Positions 27,763-36,068 of a DNA stretch of 64,000 bases are shown here, piece after piece. Position numbers and translations under genes: made by a program. A model generated the notes under the pieces. It made no database searches. It worked only from the letters and a program-made list of their open reading frames with translations, and was not told the origin of the DNA. How positions within the stretch are numbered: the stretch's first letter is position 1; the number at the start of each line of letters is the position of its first letter. The DNA is from Latescibacteria bacterium UBA6620 (lineage in GTDB: Bacteria; Latescibacterota; UBA2968), in NCBI GenBank assembly GCA_002433075.1, contig DJHM01000048.1:118495-182494 (forward strand), in the 5' to 3' direction.

Positions 27763-28416
27763 ATGGCGTTCACCGTGTACGATTGTCGCGAGGACATCCG
27801 CAACATTCTCGTCACGCCACAGATTCGTGCCAGGTTCTGTCGGCTCGAACCGGGATCGGGGTCGCTCGATTTCGGCCACACCCACGACCTCGGCCACGAA
27901 ATTTTCATCATCCTCGAAGGCCGCGTGGAGTTCCAGATCAGCGGCGACGTCAACGAGCTCGGTCCCGGCCAGATGTGTTACGCCCTCGTCGACGAGCCCC
28001 ATTCCGTTCGCGTCATCGGCGAGGAACCCGTCCTGATGTATCTCTCCGTCACCCCGCACATCCAGCCGACGCATACGTTCTACGATGACGATCGAAACCG
28101 GCGACCGCCGCATTTCCGTCCATCCTCCGATTACAACACCGAAACCGACTCGACCACCCCGATGGATGAAATCATCGACCGTCACGTCGACACGGCCCGG
28201 GAACTCTACGAATGCGCTCGCGAGAACCTCGCAACCCAGGAGGCCCAGGCCGCCTTGCTAAAGCGGGCCCTGACCGACGACGATCTCGAAACCGCCAACG
28301 TGATCCGTGAAACGATGTGGTCGCCCCAGCTCGAACTCTTCAAACAGATGCATACCACAGCAGACGTCTGGAACACGCTCGCCCCCCGTGCCGGCTCGGT
28401 CAACGCGCACTACTAA
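27763..28416 (+). CDS. Cupin protein with C-terminal helical extension
   Basis: A 217-residue protein. The cupin is GHTHDLGHEIFIILEGRVEFQISGDVNELGPGQMCYALVDEPHSVRVIG, with His-x-His, Glu and a later His for metal binding. A C-terminal extension of about 90 residues is helical, rich in Glu and Arg (DTARELYECARENLATQEAQAALLKRAL). The start ATG at 27763 has GGAGG nine bases upstream; an apparent upstream extension has no such support. Function not assignable; it lies between two Gfo/Idh genes. Confidence 0.8.
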   Translation: MAFTVYDCREDIRNILVTPQIRARFCRLEPGSGSLDFGHTHDLGHEIFIILEGRVEFQISGDVNELGPGQMCYALVDEPHSVRVIGEEPVLMYLSVTPHIQPTHTFYDDDRNRRPPHFRPSSDYNTETDSTTPMDEIIDRHVDTARELYECARENLATQEAQAALLKRALTDDDLETANVIRETMWSPQLELFKQMHTTADVWNTLAPRAGSVNAHY

Positions 28417-28450
28417 CGGGTTAATGTTCGCCCGATCTCAAAGGTGTGAT

Positions 28451-29533
28451 ATGTCTCGCGTGAAAATCGGTGTTTTGGGTTGCGGCGCTGTTACCCAGGT
28501 TCAACATCTGCCCAACCTTCTCGAACTCGACGAAGCGTACGAGGTTTCCGTCGTCTGTGACCTCTCCCCCGACCAAGCCAGATACGTCGCGGAGCGGTTT
28601 CGGATCCCGACCCACGTCAGCCAGGTTGAAGACCTGCTCGCGTCCGACATCGACGCGGTTCTCCTATGCCATACCGACCCGAAAAGCGACGAAACCATCG
28701 CGGCGTTCAACGCCGGCAAACACGTCCTCGTCGAGAAACCCGTCTGTGCTTCTCTCCAGGAAGCTGATGCGATGATCGAGGCGATGAACCGCTCCGGCAA
28801 GGTCGGGCAGGCTGCTTACATGAAGGCCTACGACCCAGCTTTCGCCCTCGCACAGAAGGAAGTCGAGGGCATGGACTTCAGCTTCATTCAGATCAACCAC
28901 CTCCATCCGAGCAACAATCTCCACCTTTCGCATTTCAACGTCCAGTATGCTGGCTCCCTGAGAGATGACATTCGCAAGAAGCGGCGGCAGGCCTACCGCG
29001 AAAAACTCGAACAGGCTTTCGGCAACCTGACCGATCGCGCAGAGTCGGAGTGCGCCATTGCCTACGGCTTGATCCACGACCTCTACAGTCTGCGCAACAT
29101 GGTCGGCGTGCCTAGCGCCATCCTCAGCACGGAGATCTGGAAGGGTGGACGATCCATCACCACCGTCATGGAATATCCCAACGGAGCCAGATGCATACTC
29201 AGCCGGGTCGATCTGGAAAAGCTCTGGGACTTCAGGGAAACACTAGAAATCTACAGCGACGACAAACGCGTCCTGCTTACCTATCCCACCGGCTTCTCGC
29301 GTCACGTCCTGTCCACCCTCACGATCCAGGGCATCGACGAGAACGGTGTCTCCTATCGAAAGGAACCGGCCATTCCGTGGGAGAGCGCGTTCACTGCAGA
29401 ACTCCGACACTTCCACGCCTGCATCACAGAGGCGGTTCCCTGCAGAACACCGCTGACGGAGGCCCGTCACGACGTTCAACTCATCATCGACATCGCGAAA
29501 ACCTACCTGACAGGAGAACCCGTGAGACGCTAG
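28451..29533 (+). CDS. Gfo/Idh/MocA family oxidoreductase
   Basis: A 360-residue NAD(P)-dependent dehydrogenase. VKIGVLGCGAVTQVQHLPNLLELDE is the dinucleotide-binding start, VLLCHTDPKSDETIAAFNAGKHVLVEKPVCASL includes the diagnostic EKP, and QAAYMKAYDPAF continues the fold. The C-terminal sheet domain is complete, ending LIIDIAKTYLTGEPVRR and TAG. The ATG at 28451 has AAGGTG upstream. Unlike the interrupted Gfo/Idh gene, this one is intact, so the operon still encodes one such enzyme. Confidence 0.9.
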   Translation: MSRVKIGVLGCGAVTQVQHLPNLLELDEAYEVSVVCDLSPDQARYVAERFRIPTHVSQVEDLLASDIDAVLLCHTDPKSDETIAAFNAGKHVLVEKPVCASLQEADAMIEAMNRSGKVGQAAYMKAYDPAFALAQKEVEGMDFSFIQINHLHPSNNLHLSHFNVQYAGSLRDDIRKKRRQAYREKLEQAFGNLTDRAESECAIAYGLIHDLYSLRNMVGVPSAILSTEIWKGGRSITTVMEYPNGARCILSRVDLEKLWDFRETLEIYSDDKRVLLTYPTGFSRHVLSTLTIQGIDENGVSYRKEPAIPWESAFTAELRHFHACITEAVPCRTPLTEARHDVQLIIDIAKTYLTGEPVRR

Positions 29534-29553
29534 ACTCTTGCTGGTGTAGCGGC

Positions 29554-29578
29554 CGGGAGAGAGCCGCGAAGCGGCTAC
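29554..29578. repeat. Short intergenic palindrome
   Basis: AGCCGC GAA GCGGCT, a perfect 6-base-arm palindrome inside GAGAGAGCCGCGAAGCGGCTACC, in the 120-base gap between the Gfo/Idh and CDGSH genes. It resembles the family 2 repeats. Confidence 0.35.
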
Positions 29579-29653
29579 CAAAAATGGCCAGAGGCGAGAG
29601 CCCCTTGAGCGGGGCCCCGGACGGAGCGACCGACATCACGAAAGGAGAAGTGA

Positions 29654-29974
29654 ATGAGCGAACAGAAACCCAACTTCGACGTTCCCGAGGACGGTCCTTT
29701 CCTCGTCAAAGGCCTCAAGAAGTTGACCGACGCCGATGGTAATCCCATCGCGATGGAGAAGGACGTGATCGCCCTCTGCCGATGTGGGGCCTCGGAAAAC
29801 AAACCCTTCTGCGACGGCACGCATTCGGACATCGGCTTCTCGGGAAAAAAGGAAAGAACGGAGACCTACCCTGTCCGGGAGTACAAAGGCAAGGAGCTGA
29901 CCGTCGGGCTCGTTGGCCTACAATCCCCGACGGGGGTCATTGGACCCACGGCTGGTAGGCGTAGGGTGACGTAG
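29654..29974 (+). CDS. CDGSH iron-sulfur domain protein
   Basis: A 106-residue protein with the cluster motif ALCRCGASENKPFCDGTHSDIGF, where three Cys and one His bind a [2Fe-2S] cluster. The N-terminal part (NFDVPEDGPFLVKGLKKLTDADGNPI) is standard. The C-terminus after YKGKELTV does not look like family members, which carry CSHAG-like residues or stop there. Instead it runs into a GLVGLQSPTGV tail coded by a stretch with GCCTAC/GTAGGC inverted ends (about 29928-29957), perhaps an insertion that replaced the natural end. AAGGAG precedes the ATG. Role probably electron transfer or iron handling. Confidence 0.8.
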   Translation: MSEQKPNFDVPEDGPFLVKGLKKLTDADGNPIAMEKDVIALCRCGASENKPFCDGTHSDIGFSGKKERTETYPVREYKGKELTVGLVGLQSPTGVIGPTAGRRRVT

Positions 29975-30013
29975 AGATTCGACTAGTATGAAACGATAAC
30001 TGTCGCCGTAGTT

Positions 30014-30057
30014 CCCTCGGAGATCGGAGATCCTTGATCGGAAATCCGCTTCACATC
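30014..30057. repeat. Interspersed intergenic repeat (family 1, copy D, partial)
   Basis: GATCGGAGATCCTTGATCGGAAATCCGCTTC between the CDGSH and cysteine hydrolase genes. It matches the right end of copies A-C, without the left arm. Confidence 0.65.
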
Positions 30058-30092
30058 GATTTTCTCTCGTCCACAAATCAAAGGAGCAAGCC

Positions 30093-30785
30093 ATGGCCTG
30101 GATCGCCAGCGAGCACGACCCTGACTGGCCCTTCGACCTGTTCGCCACCAACTTCACCCTGGATCCCGTAACGACCGTCCTGCTTGTCGTCGACATGCAG
30201 GGCAGCGACCTGACGATCGATCCCGACGGTGAACTGGGGCGTCGTTATCCCGACATCCCCGTTTACTACAATCATCGAATGACGGAGATCGTGGTTCCGA
30301 ACATCGGCCGTCTCCTCGAAGACTTCCGGTCGGCGGGACGGCGAGTCGTCTACACCCGGAACGGACGGATCACACCTCACGGAGACGAACTCACCGCACG
30401 CCTGCGACGCCATAAGCCGAAACCGGGCGCCCTACCACGCTACCGTGGCACTCCCGCCTATGACGTCATGCCCGACATCTCCCCTCGCGAGGATGAACTC
30501 ATCGTCGACAAGCTGACCTCGGGTGCGTTCAACGCATCGATCCTCGATCACTCGCTACGGAACATGGGTGTCACGGACGTCGTCATCGTCGGAATCGCCG
30601 CCGACATGTGTGTATTCGGCACCGCTCGTGTCGCCGCCGAACTCGGCTACAACGCGTTACTCTGCGAGGATGGCTGTTGTACCTACACCCCTCGCGCACA
30701 GGAAGACGCGATGCTGATGCACGCCCGCGTCTTCGGTCGGGTTGCCACCACAGACGACATCCTCGACGAACTTAAATCATCGTAA
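30093..30785 (+). CDS. Isochorismatase-like cysteine hydrolase
   Basis: A 230-residue cysteine hydrolase (nicotinamidase/ureidoacrylate amidohydrolase/N-carbamoylsarcosinase superfamily). The catalytic triad is visible as Asp in VVDMQG, Lys in LIVDKLTSGAFNAS and Cys in AADMCVFGTAR. A non-Pro cis-peptide GI(A)A precedes the Cys. It hydrolyses an amide in N-containing catabolism; substrate not decidable. AAAGGAG sits just before the ATG. Confidence 0.88.
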   Translation: MAWIASEHDPDWPFDLFATNFTLDPVTTVLLVVDMQGSDLTIDPDGELGRRYPDIPVYYNHRMTEIVVPNIGRLLEDFRSAGRRVVYTRNGRITPHGDELTARLRRHKPKPGALPRYRGTPAYDVMPDISPREDELIVDKLTSGAFNASILDHSLRNMGVTDVVIVGIAADMCVFGTARVAAELGYNALLCEDGCCTYTPRAQEDAMLMHARVFGRVATTDDILDELKSS

Positions 30786-30866
30786 ACTCACTAATTTCAA
30801 CTGATTATTCGATTTGCGCTCAATTTTGCGGCCGGCCGGAAAATTCGATTGGATCAACCCGATGAG

Positions 30867-30897
30867 AAAAGGCCCCCGCTCAAACCTCGCGAGGGCC
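30867..30897 (-). terminator. Rho-independent terminator of the sulfatase gene
   Basis: Read on the minus strand: GGCCCTCGC, short loop, GCGGGGGCC, followed by TTTTCTC. The stem is nine pairs with one mismatch. It lies 87 bases beyond the sulfatase stop and ends its transcription. The rest of 30786-30983 has no gene. Confidence 0.75.
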
Positions 30898-30983
30898 TCT
30901 CTCTCTGTCCCAGAATTTTTCTCGGGGAGCGACTAGCCGATCACCACACCCGCTCGCCCCGTCTCCCGTTCCCCTGTTCCGCC

Positions 30984-32291
30984 CTACACATCCACCCTTT
31001 TCGACACATCATCCTTCTCCCGCTCCTCCCGAATAAACTCGCTCAGCTCCGCCACTTTCTCCGGATACTGCTCCGAAACTTCCTTCCGCTCGAACGGATC
31101 CGACCCAATGTCGAACAGCTCCGTCTTCGCCGGCCTGAACTCCTCGTCCGTCGACAGTTTCCAGTCTCCGATCCGTCCCCCGAAGTTTCGGCCACGGAAG
31201 TTCCAGAACAACGTCCGATCGATTGCCTCCGTCTCCCGCGTCAGCAACGACCACATGTCGATCCCGTCCCACATCGGATCGTGCGATAGCGTGTAGCCGA
31301 TCAGGTTCGTCAACGTCGGCATCCAATCGACCATTTGCAGAGGATGCGTCACTTTCCCCGGTTTCAGGGTACCGGGCCATCGCATCACCGTCGGCGTTCG
31401 AATGCCACCTTCGTACATCGTCGCCTTCTGCCCTCTCAGTGGAAGGTTGCTCCCCAGTCGAGGCATCTCCTCGAAGCGACCAGGATACTTGTCCGTATCG
31501 TGCAGCGGGTCGTCAGGAATCGCCCCGTTGTCCGAACTGAACACCACAATCGTGTCGTCCACTTCCAATTTCCGCGCCAGGACCTCCATCAGTTGCCCGA
31601 CCGCCCAGTCCATGTGACTCGTGTAGCCCGCGTAAATCTTGAACGATCGATCCCGTGCCGGGTCGACGTCATACGACCGGTCGCAATACGCGTCGACCCA
31701 GTGCTGGGGCGCCTTGACCGGCGTATGCACCGCAGTGAACGGGACGTAGGCAAACCAGGGTCCATCGCGTCCTTCGATCCACTGAATCGCTTCGTTCACG
31801 ATCAGATCCGTCACGTGACCGCGTTCCTCGATCAACTCTCCGTTGCGATGCCACGTATAACTGTGTTCGCCTTCCTTGTACCGATGGCTGTACGGATCCA
31901 CACCCCCCGCCAGACTGCCGTAGGAATAGTCGAACCCGAAGTGATTCGGGCCGAACTGCGGGCCGGATCCCAGGTGCCATTTCCCGAACAATCCGGTCTC
32001 GTATCCCGCATTCTTGAGCGAGCCCGCCAGCGTTTCGTATCCATCGGGTAGCACAGGCGCGTTGGAAGGCACCGTCGCGTGCCGCCCGAATCGACCCGGA
32101 TGCCGTCCCGTCATCAGCGAACACCGTGTCGGAGTGCACATCGGGCAGACATAGTGTTGGTCGAGCTCCACTCCCGTCTGCGCCAACCAGTCGATGTTGG
32201 GCGTCCGAATATCCGACCCATGATAGCTCACATCCCCCCACCCCAGGTCGTCTGCAAGCATAAACAGGATGTTCGGCTTTCCAGTACTCAT
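30984..32291 (-). CDS. Arylsulfatase-type sulfatase
   Basis: A 435-residue sulfatase. The N-terminal metal site is ILFMLADDLGWGDVSYHG. The CxPxR active-site motif is CTPTRCSLMTGR, whose Cys would be converted to formylglycine by a maturase. Later metal ligands occur in SSDNGAI and catalytic His in LFGKWHLG and FTAVHTPV. There is no clear signal peptide, so a cytosolic enzyme is possible, or export by another route. Sulfated polysaccharide or aryl sulfate substrates are typical of the family. It ends in TAG. Confidence 0.93.
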   Translation of the reverse strand: MSTGKPNILFMLADDLGWGDVSYHGSDIRTPNIDWLAQTGVELDQHYVCPMCTPTRCSLMTGRHPGRFGRHATVPSNAPVLPDGYETLAGSLKNAGYETGLFGKWHLGSGPQFGPNHFGFDYSYGSLAGGVDPYSHRYKEGEHSYTWHRNGELIEERGHVTDLIVNEAIQWIEGRDGPWFAYVPFTAVHTPVKAPQHWVDAYCDRSYDVDPARDRSFKIYAGYTSHMDWAVGQLMEVLARKLEVDDTIVVFSSDNGAIPDDPLHDTDKYPGRFEEMPRLGSNLPLRGQKATMYEGGIRTPTVMRWPGTLKPGKVTHPLQMVDWMPTLTNLIGYTLSHDPMWDGIDMWSLLTRETEAIDRTLFWNFRGRNFGGRIGDWKLSTDEEFRPAKTELFDIGSDPFERKEVSEQYPEKVAELSEFIREEREKDDVSKRVDV

Positions 32292-32293
32292 CT

Positions 32294-32434
32294 TTACCCC
32301 CGATCATCCCGAGTAGGCGGTCTCGGGACAACATTGCGAATTGTCATCAGGCAATCTGGTAGCTCGCCGTATCGAGGGACCCAACCCAGATCGTCCGCCA
32401 GCATAAAGAGTATGTTCGGTTTGTCACTGGCCAT
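32294..32434 (-). pseudogene. N-terminal stub of a second sulfatase
   Basis: A 46-codon ORF immediately upstream of the intact sulfatase. It starts MASDKPNILFMLADDLGW, nearly the same as the intact gene's MSTGKPNILFMLADDLGW, then loses all similarity (VPRYGELPDCL...) and stops at TAA 32294-32296, just before the intact sulfatase start. Probably the left-over start of a tandem paralogue removed by deletion. Confidence 0.7.
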
Positions 32435-32501
32435 GTCTCGTTCTCCGTTCCATATCATCGCTCAAACCCAAAACTAAATGCAGAGCCACACCTGCCTGCC
32501 A

Positions 32502-32526
32502 CGCCGTAGCTCGCAGAGCGAAGGCG
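32502..32526. repeat. Interspersed palindromic repeat (family 2, copy b)
   Basis: CGCC gta GCTCGC AGA GCGA a GGCG, in the 213-base gap between the sulfatase stub and the transporter. The gap has no gene. Confidence 0.5.
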
Positions 32527-32593
32527 GGCTCCCCTGCTCTCGCCGTGCCCTTTCGCATCCTGTCGTGCACTCCCCTTCCGCGTATTCCACCCG

Positions 32594-32623
32594 CCTTGCC
32601 GTAGCAGCACGCTACGGAGGCAG
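32594..32623. repeat. Interspersed palindromic repeat (family 2, copy c)
   Basis: CCTTGCCGTAGC agca(c) GCTACGGAGGCAGG: perfect seven-base inner arms CCGTAGC/GCTACGG plus outer CCT(T)GC/GGCAGG. It lies just downstream of the transporter stop and could also act as a 3' hairpin. Confidence 0.55.
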
Positions 32624-32647
32624 GTGTCTTCCGTGGTCCAAATCTTC

Positions 32648-34243
32648 TCAGGTTTCCGAAGAAAGCCTCAACCCCGGCGACACGAACACGCGGTCTGCCA
32701 GATCGAACCCCCCCTGCACGATCAGTGCCAGCGCCGCCGCCGGAATCGCCCCCTCCAGAATCAGACCCATGTTATCCAGGCGAATCCCCGTCAGGATCGG
32801 CTGACCGAAACCACCCGCCCCGATCAGCGCCCCCAGCGTCGCCGTCCCTACGTTGATGACGGCCGCCGTCTTGATGCCCGACAGGATCGAACGCGACGCC
32901 ATCGGCAACTCGACGAGTCGCAGACGGGCGCGCGACCTCAGGCCCAGGGCGATCGCAGACTCTCGCAGCCCGTTCGGAATGTCGTGGAGCCCTGAGTAGG
33001 TATTCCTCACGATCGGCAGGAGACTGTAGAGAAACAGGGCGACGATCGCAGGCACTGCGCCGATCCCCAGCGGCGGAATCATCAGCACGAGCAGGGCGAG
33101 TGAAGGCAGGGTCTGGATGATCCCGACGATACCCAGAATCACCTGTCCGAACCGCGCCCATTGCGCTGCCGCGACACCCAGAGGGATCGCGATCGCGATC
33201 GCAGCGGACAGCGAAATCAGAACGAGCGTCAGATGCGCCTTAGTGTTCACAACGAGCCGATCGACCCACGTCTCGACACGGACGTCGGACCGCACGGAGA
33301 ACTCTTCGGATAAAAAGTCGGCCGCAACTTGACTGTCAGAGACTTTGTCCAGCTTCACGCGGGCGTTCATTGCGATCATTTTGGATTCGGGCAGCCGTCC
33401 GTCCAACCTTCGGAACGCCTCGACCACCTCAGGGTAGCGATCGACCAGATCGGCGCGATAGATGACCACCGAGTTGTAGACAGGGAAGTGTCCCAGGTCG
33501 TCCCGCAACGTCCTCAGTCCGTAGTAAGCGATTTCGGCGTCCGTCGAATACATGTCCATCACCTGGATGGATCCGCCCTCGAGCCCGCGGTAAGCCAGGT
33601 CGTGGTCCATCCCCTGTACGTTCTGGTGCGACAGGCCGTATCGTTCCCGCAGGGCGGGCCATCCGTCCCCTCGATCCATGAACTCGTTTCCGAATCCCAT
33701 CGGAAGATCCGGATGGCGTTTCAGATCCGAGATCGTCGACACACCCAGTCTCTGCGCCGATTCCTCTTTCATCCCGATCGCGTAGGTGTTGTTGAACCCC
33801 AGTGGAGACGCCATCCGTACCCCCACAGCCTCCAGGGCCTCACGGATGTCTTCTTCTGACTCGACCCCCTGTCCGGCAAAGATCTCCTGTGTCATCGTCC
33901 CCGTGTATTCGACGTACGCGTCGATGTCTCCACTCAGCAGCGCCCCCCACACCACACGCGTTCCCCCCAGCTCGCGCCGATGCGCCGCATCCACTCCGGT
34001 ATGCCGCGCCAGGCGCGACAGCACCTCCCCCAGAATCACCGACTCCGTAAACTTCTTCGACCCCACCGTCACCCCCTGCGCCCCCACATCCGAAGCCATC
34101 ATGAATCCTAGTGGGAGAACGGTCGACACAGCGAAAAGCAGCCCGCAAGACAAGCGCGCCAGACCTCCGCCTACCGTCCACCGCCTGTCCTGAGCAGGCT
34201 GCGGAGCAGCCATGTCGAAGGGCCCACCGCCCACGGCTCTCAT
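32648..34243 (-). CDS. Osmoprotectant/ergothioneine-type ABC transporter, substrate-binding protein fused to permease
   Basis: A 531-residue fusion. A signal-like segment (LSCGLLFAVSTVLPLGFMMA) leads into an OpuC/ProX-type periplasmic domain: VTVGSKKFTESVILGEVLSRL, ELGGTRVVWGALLSGDIDAYVEYTGT, MGFGNEFMDRGDGW. From about residue 340 comes a permease with the EAA loop (ESAIALGLRSRARLRLVELPMASRSILSG) and VGTATLGALIGAGGFGQPI. In EgtU of pneumococcus the permease precedes the binding domain; here the order is reversed. The ATG overlaps the egtD stop (ATGA) with GAGGAAGG before it. The ligand may be ergothioneine, hercynine or a betaine; the egtD neighbour favours the first two. Confidence 0.85.
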   Translation of the reverse strand: MRAVGGGPFDMAAPQPAQDRRWTVGGGLARLSCGLLFAVSTVLPLGFMMASDVGAQGVTVGSKKFTESVILGEVLSRLARHTGVDAAHRRELGGTRVVWGALLSGDIDAYVEYTGTMTQEIFAGQGVESEEDIREALEAVGVRMASPLGFNNTYAIGMKEESAQRLGVSTISDLKRHPDLPMGFGNEFMDRGDGWPALRERYGLSHQNVQGMDHDLAYRGLEGGSIQVMDMYSTDAEIAYYGLRTLRDDLGHFPVYNSVVIYRADLVDRYPEVVEAFRRLDGRLPESKMIAMNARVKLDKVSDSQVAADFLSEEFSVRSDVRVETWVDRLVVNTKAHLTLVLISLSAAIAIAIPLGVAAAQWARFGQVILGIVGIIQTLPSLALLVLMIPPLGIGAVPAIVALFLYSLLPIVRNTYSGLHDIPNGLRESAIALGLRSRARLRLVELPMASRSILSGIKTAAVINVGTATLGALIGAGGFGQPILTGIRLDNMGLILEGAIPAAALALIVQGGFDLADRVFVSPGLRLSSET

Positions 34244-35244
34244 GCCTTCCTCATTCTGTTCAAACTGAAACGTCCTTCTGAATCGAACCACTGCCCATTC
34301 CGTACCAATCCCGCTGCCTGCATCACCTCATCGATCTCGTCCAGCGAATATTTATAGGAGTTCTCCGTGTGAATCGTTTCTCCCTTACTGAATTGAATTT
34401 CGACACCCATACCATCGATCGCGACCGTCTGACAGACCCAGCTCACCAGATGCATTTCGACACGTCCCCGATCTGGATCGTAGACTGCGCGATGTTCGAA
34501 CGTGCCCGGATCGAACCGCCCCCCGAGCTCACGATTGATGCGATCGAGCAGATTCAAATTGAACCGAGCCGTCACGCGCTGCGCGTCGTCGTAGGCCGGC
34601 TCGAGCACGGAGGCGTCCTTCCGAAGGTCGATCCCCACGAGCAAACGGTCGTCCGGTGACATGGTCGTGCCGATTCCCTGCAGGAAGGTCACGGCCTCGT
34701 CCCGATCCAGGTTTCCAATACTGGATCCAAGCCACAGAATCAGTTCCGGCCCCGTGTTTCGTTGCTTGAGAATCGACAGACCCGTGTGGTAGTCCGATCG
34801 GACAGCCACGATCTTGAGCGTGTCGAAATCGGACAGAAGGCGATCTGCGCTGTCTTCGATCGCCGCTCTGGAGATGTCAATCGGCGTGAATAATAGGCGC
34901 TCGCGTGAAGACAACATCTCTTCGATCAACAAGCGGGTCTTGACCGCGGACCCGCTCCCCAGCTCAACCAGCGTCAGGTCAGCCGGTGCGTCCGCCAGGA
35001 TGTCTCCTGCCCGGGTGGTCAGAATCTCTCGCTCTGCACGTGTCAGGTAGTACTCGGGGAGATCGCAGATTTTCTCGAATAGGCCCGACCCGATCTCGTC
35101 GTAGAAGAAGCGACTCGGGATCGACTTTCGTTCTGCCGTCAGGCCGTCGACCACGGCCTTCGCGAATCCATCCGTGTCCTGTGGCGAGTCCGCCGCCTCA
35201 ATCACGCTGAGCCTCGGCTTCTCAACCACGACGGCACTGTTCAT
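34240..35244 (-). CDS. egtD: L-histidine N(alpha)-methyltransferase EgtD
   Basis: A 334-residue SAM-dependent methyltransferase that trimethylates histidine to hercynine, the first step of ergothioneine synthesis. Signatures are PSRFFYDEIGSGLFEKICDLPEYYLTRAE, LVELGSGSAVKTRLLIEEM (SAM site), LWLGSSIGNLDRDEA and IHTENSYKYS. The E-x-S in the last motif matches the Glu and Ser that hold the histidine substrate in characterised EgtD. No egtB (sulfoxide synthase) or egtE is within the window, so this locus alone would make only hercynine. It overlaps the transporter gene by 4 bases and follows the ATPase gene by 40. Confidence 0.92.
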   Translation of the reverse strand: MNSAVVVEKPRLSVIEAADSPQDTDGFAKAVVDGLTAERKSIPSRFFYDEIGSGLFEKICDLPEYYLTRAEREILTTRAGDILADAPADLTLVELGSGSAVKTRLLIEEMLSSRERLLFTPIDISRAAIEDSADRLLSDFDTLKIVAVRSDYHTGLSILKQRNTGPELILWLGSSIGNLDRDEAVTFLQGIGTTMSPDDRLLVGIDLRKDASVLEPAYDDAQRVTARFNLNLLDRINRELGGRFDPGTFEHRAVYDPDRGRVEMHLVSWVCQTVAIDGMGVEIQFSKGETIHTENSYKYSLDEIDEVMQAAGLVRNGQWFDSEGRFSLNRMRKA

Positions 35245-35284
35245 CCACGCCTCCGTTCTTGCTGCCCCCGGTTCAAGCCTTGAA

Positions 35285-36025
35285 TCAACTCTCCAGCGGC
35301 CGCCTCTGCGCTCGAATGAACTGATTCACGAAATCATCGACAGGACGATTCAGCAGATCGTCGATCGAGCCCTGCTGGACGATTTCTCCCTCGCGAAGGA
35401 GGACGATCTCGTCACCGAAGAAACTGGCTTCTCCCATGTCGTGCGTCACCATCACCACCGTCTTCCCCAGCGATCGGAAGATCCCTCTCAACTCGTCCTG
35501 CAGACCCGCTCGAATCATTGGATCCAGGGCGCCCAGAGGCTCGTCCAGCAGAAGAACGTCTGGGTCCAGCATCAGCGCCCGCATCAGACTCACGCGCTGC
35601 CGCTGGCCGCCCGACAGTTCTGCCGGATACCGATCGAGTGCATCCGCCGGAAAGTGCGTTAGTGCCCCAAGTTCCACGACACGTTCTTCGATCGTATCCG
35701 AGCTCTCCCCAAGATGCCGGGCCATCAACGTCACATTCTCACGAGCCGTCAGGTGAGGGAATAGACCCCCTTCCTGAATCACATAGCCCATCTTTCGACG
35801 AAGAACGGGTGCGTTCTCGGATGTGATCGCCTCCCCCTCGAACACGACGGACCCTGCATCGGGTTCTATCAGGCCGACCATCATTCGAATCAGCGTCGAC
35901 TTTCCACACCCGCTCTGACCAATCAGGACTGTCGTCGCTCCCTCGACCACGACCAGGTACAGAGGCTGGAGAGCGACCGTCTCACCGAACCGTTTGGATA
36001 CGCCTTTGAGCTCAAACGTGTTCAC
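35285..36025 (-). CDS. ABC transporter ATP-binding protein (OpuCA/EgtV-like)
   Basis: A 246-residue ATPase with GQSGCGKST (Walker A), the Q-loop YVIQEGGLFPHLT, signature LSGGQRQR, LLLDEPLGALD and VTHD. The FELKGVSKRFGE start and Q-loop are of the glycine betaine/osmoprotectant class; the C-terminal CBS domains of some OpuCA proteins are absent. I use GTG at 36025, giving VNTFELKGVS; a longer frame upstream is unlike the family. It energises the SBP-permease fusion encoded two genes downstream. Confidence 0.9.
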   Translation of the reverse strand: MNTFELKGVSKRFGETVALQPLYLVVVEGATTVLIGQSGCGKSTLIRMMVGLIEPDAGSVVFEGEAITSENAPVLRRKMGYVIQEGGLFPHLTARENVTLMARHLGESSDTIEERVVELGALTHFPADALDRYPAELSGGQRQRVSLMRALMLDPDVLLLDEPLGALDPMIRAGLQDELRGIFRSLGKTVVMVTHDMGEASFFGDEIVLLREGEIVQQGSIDDLLNRPVDDFVNQFIRAQRRPLES

Positions 36026-36068
36026 GCTGCGTCCCGGAATCCCTGGAGGATGGTCAACCCGGTGCGGA

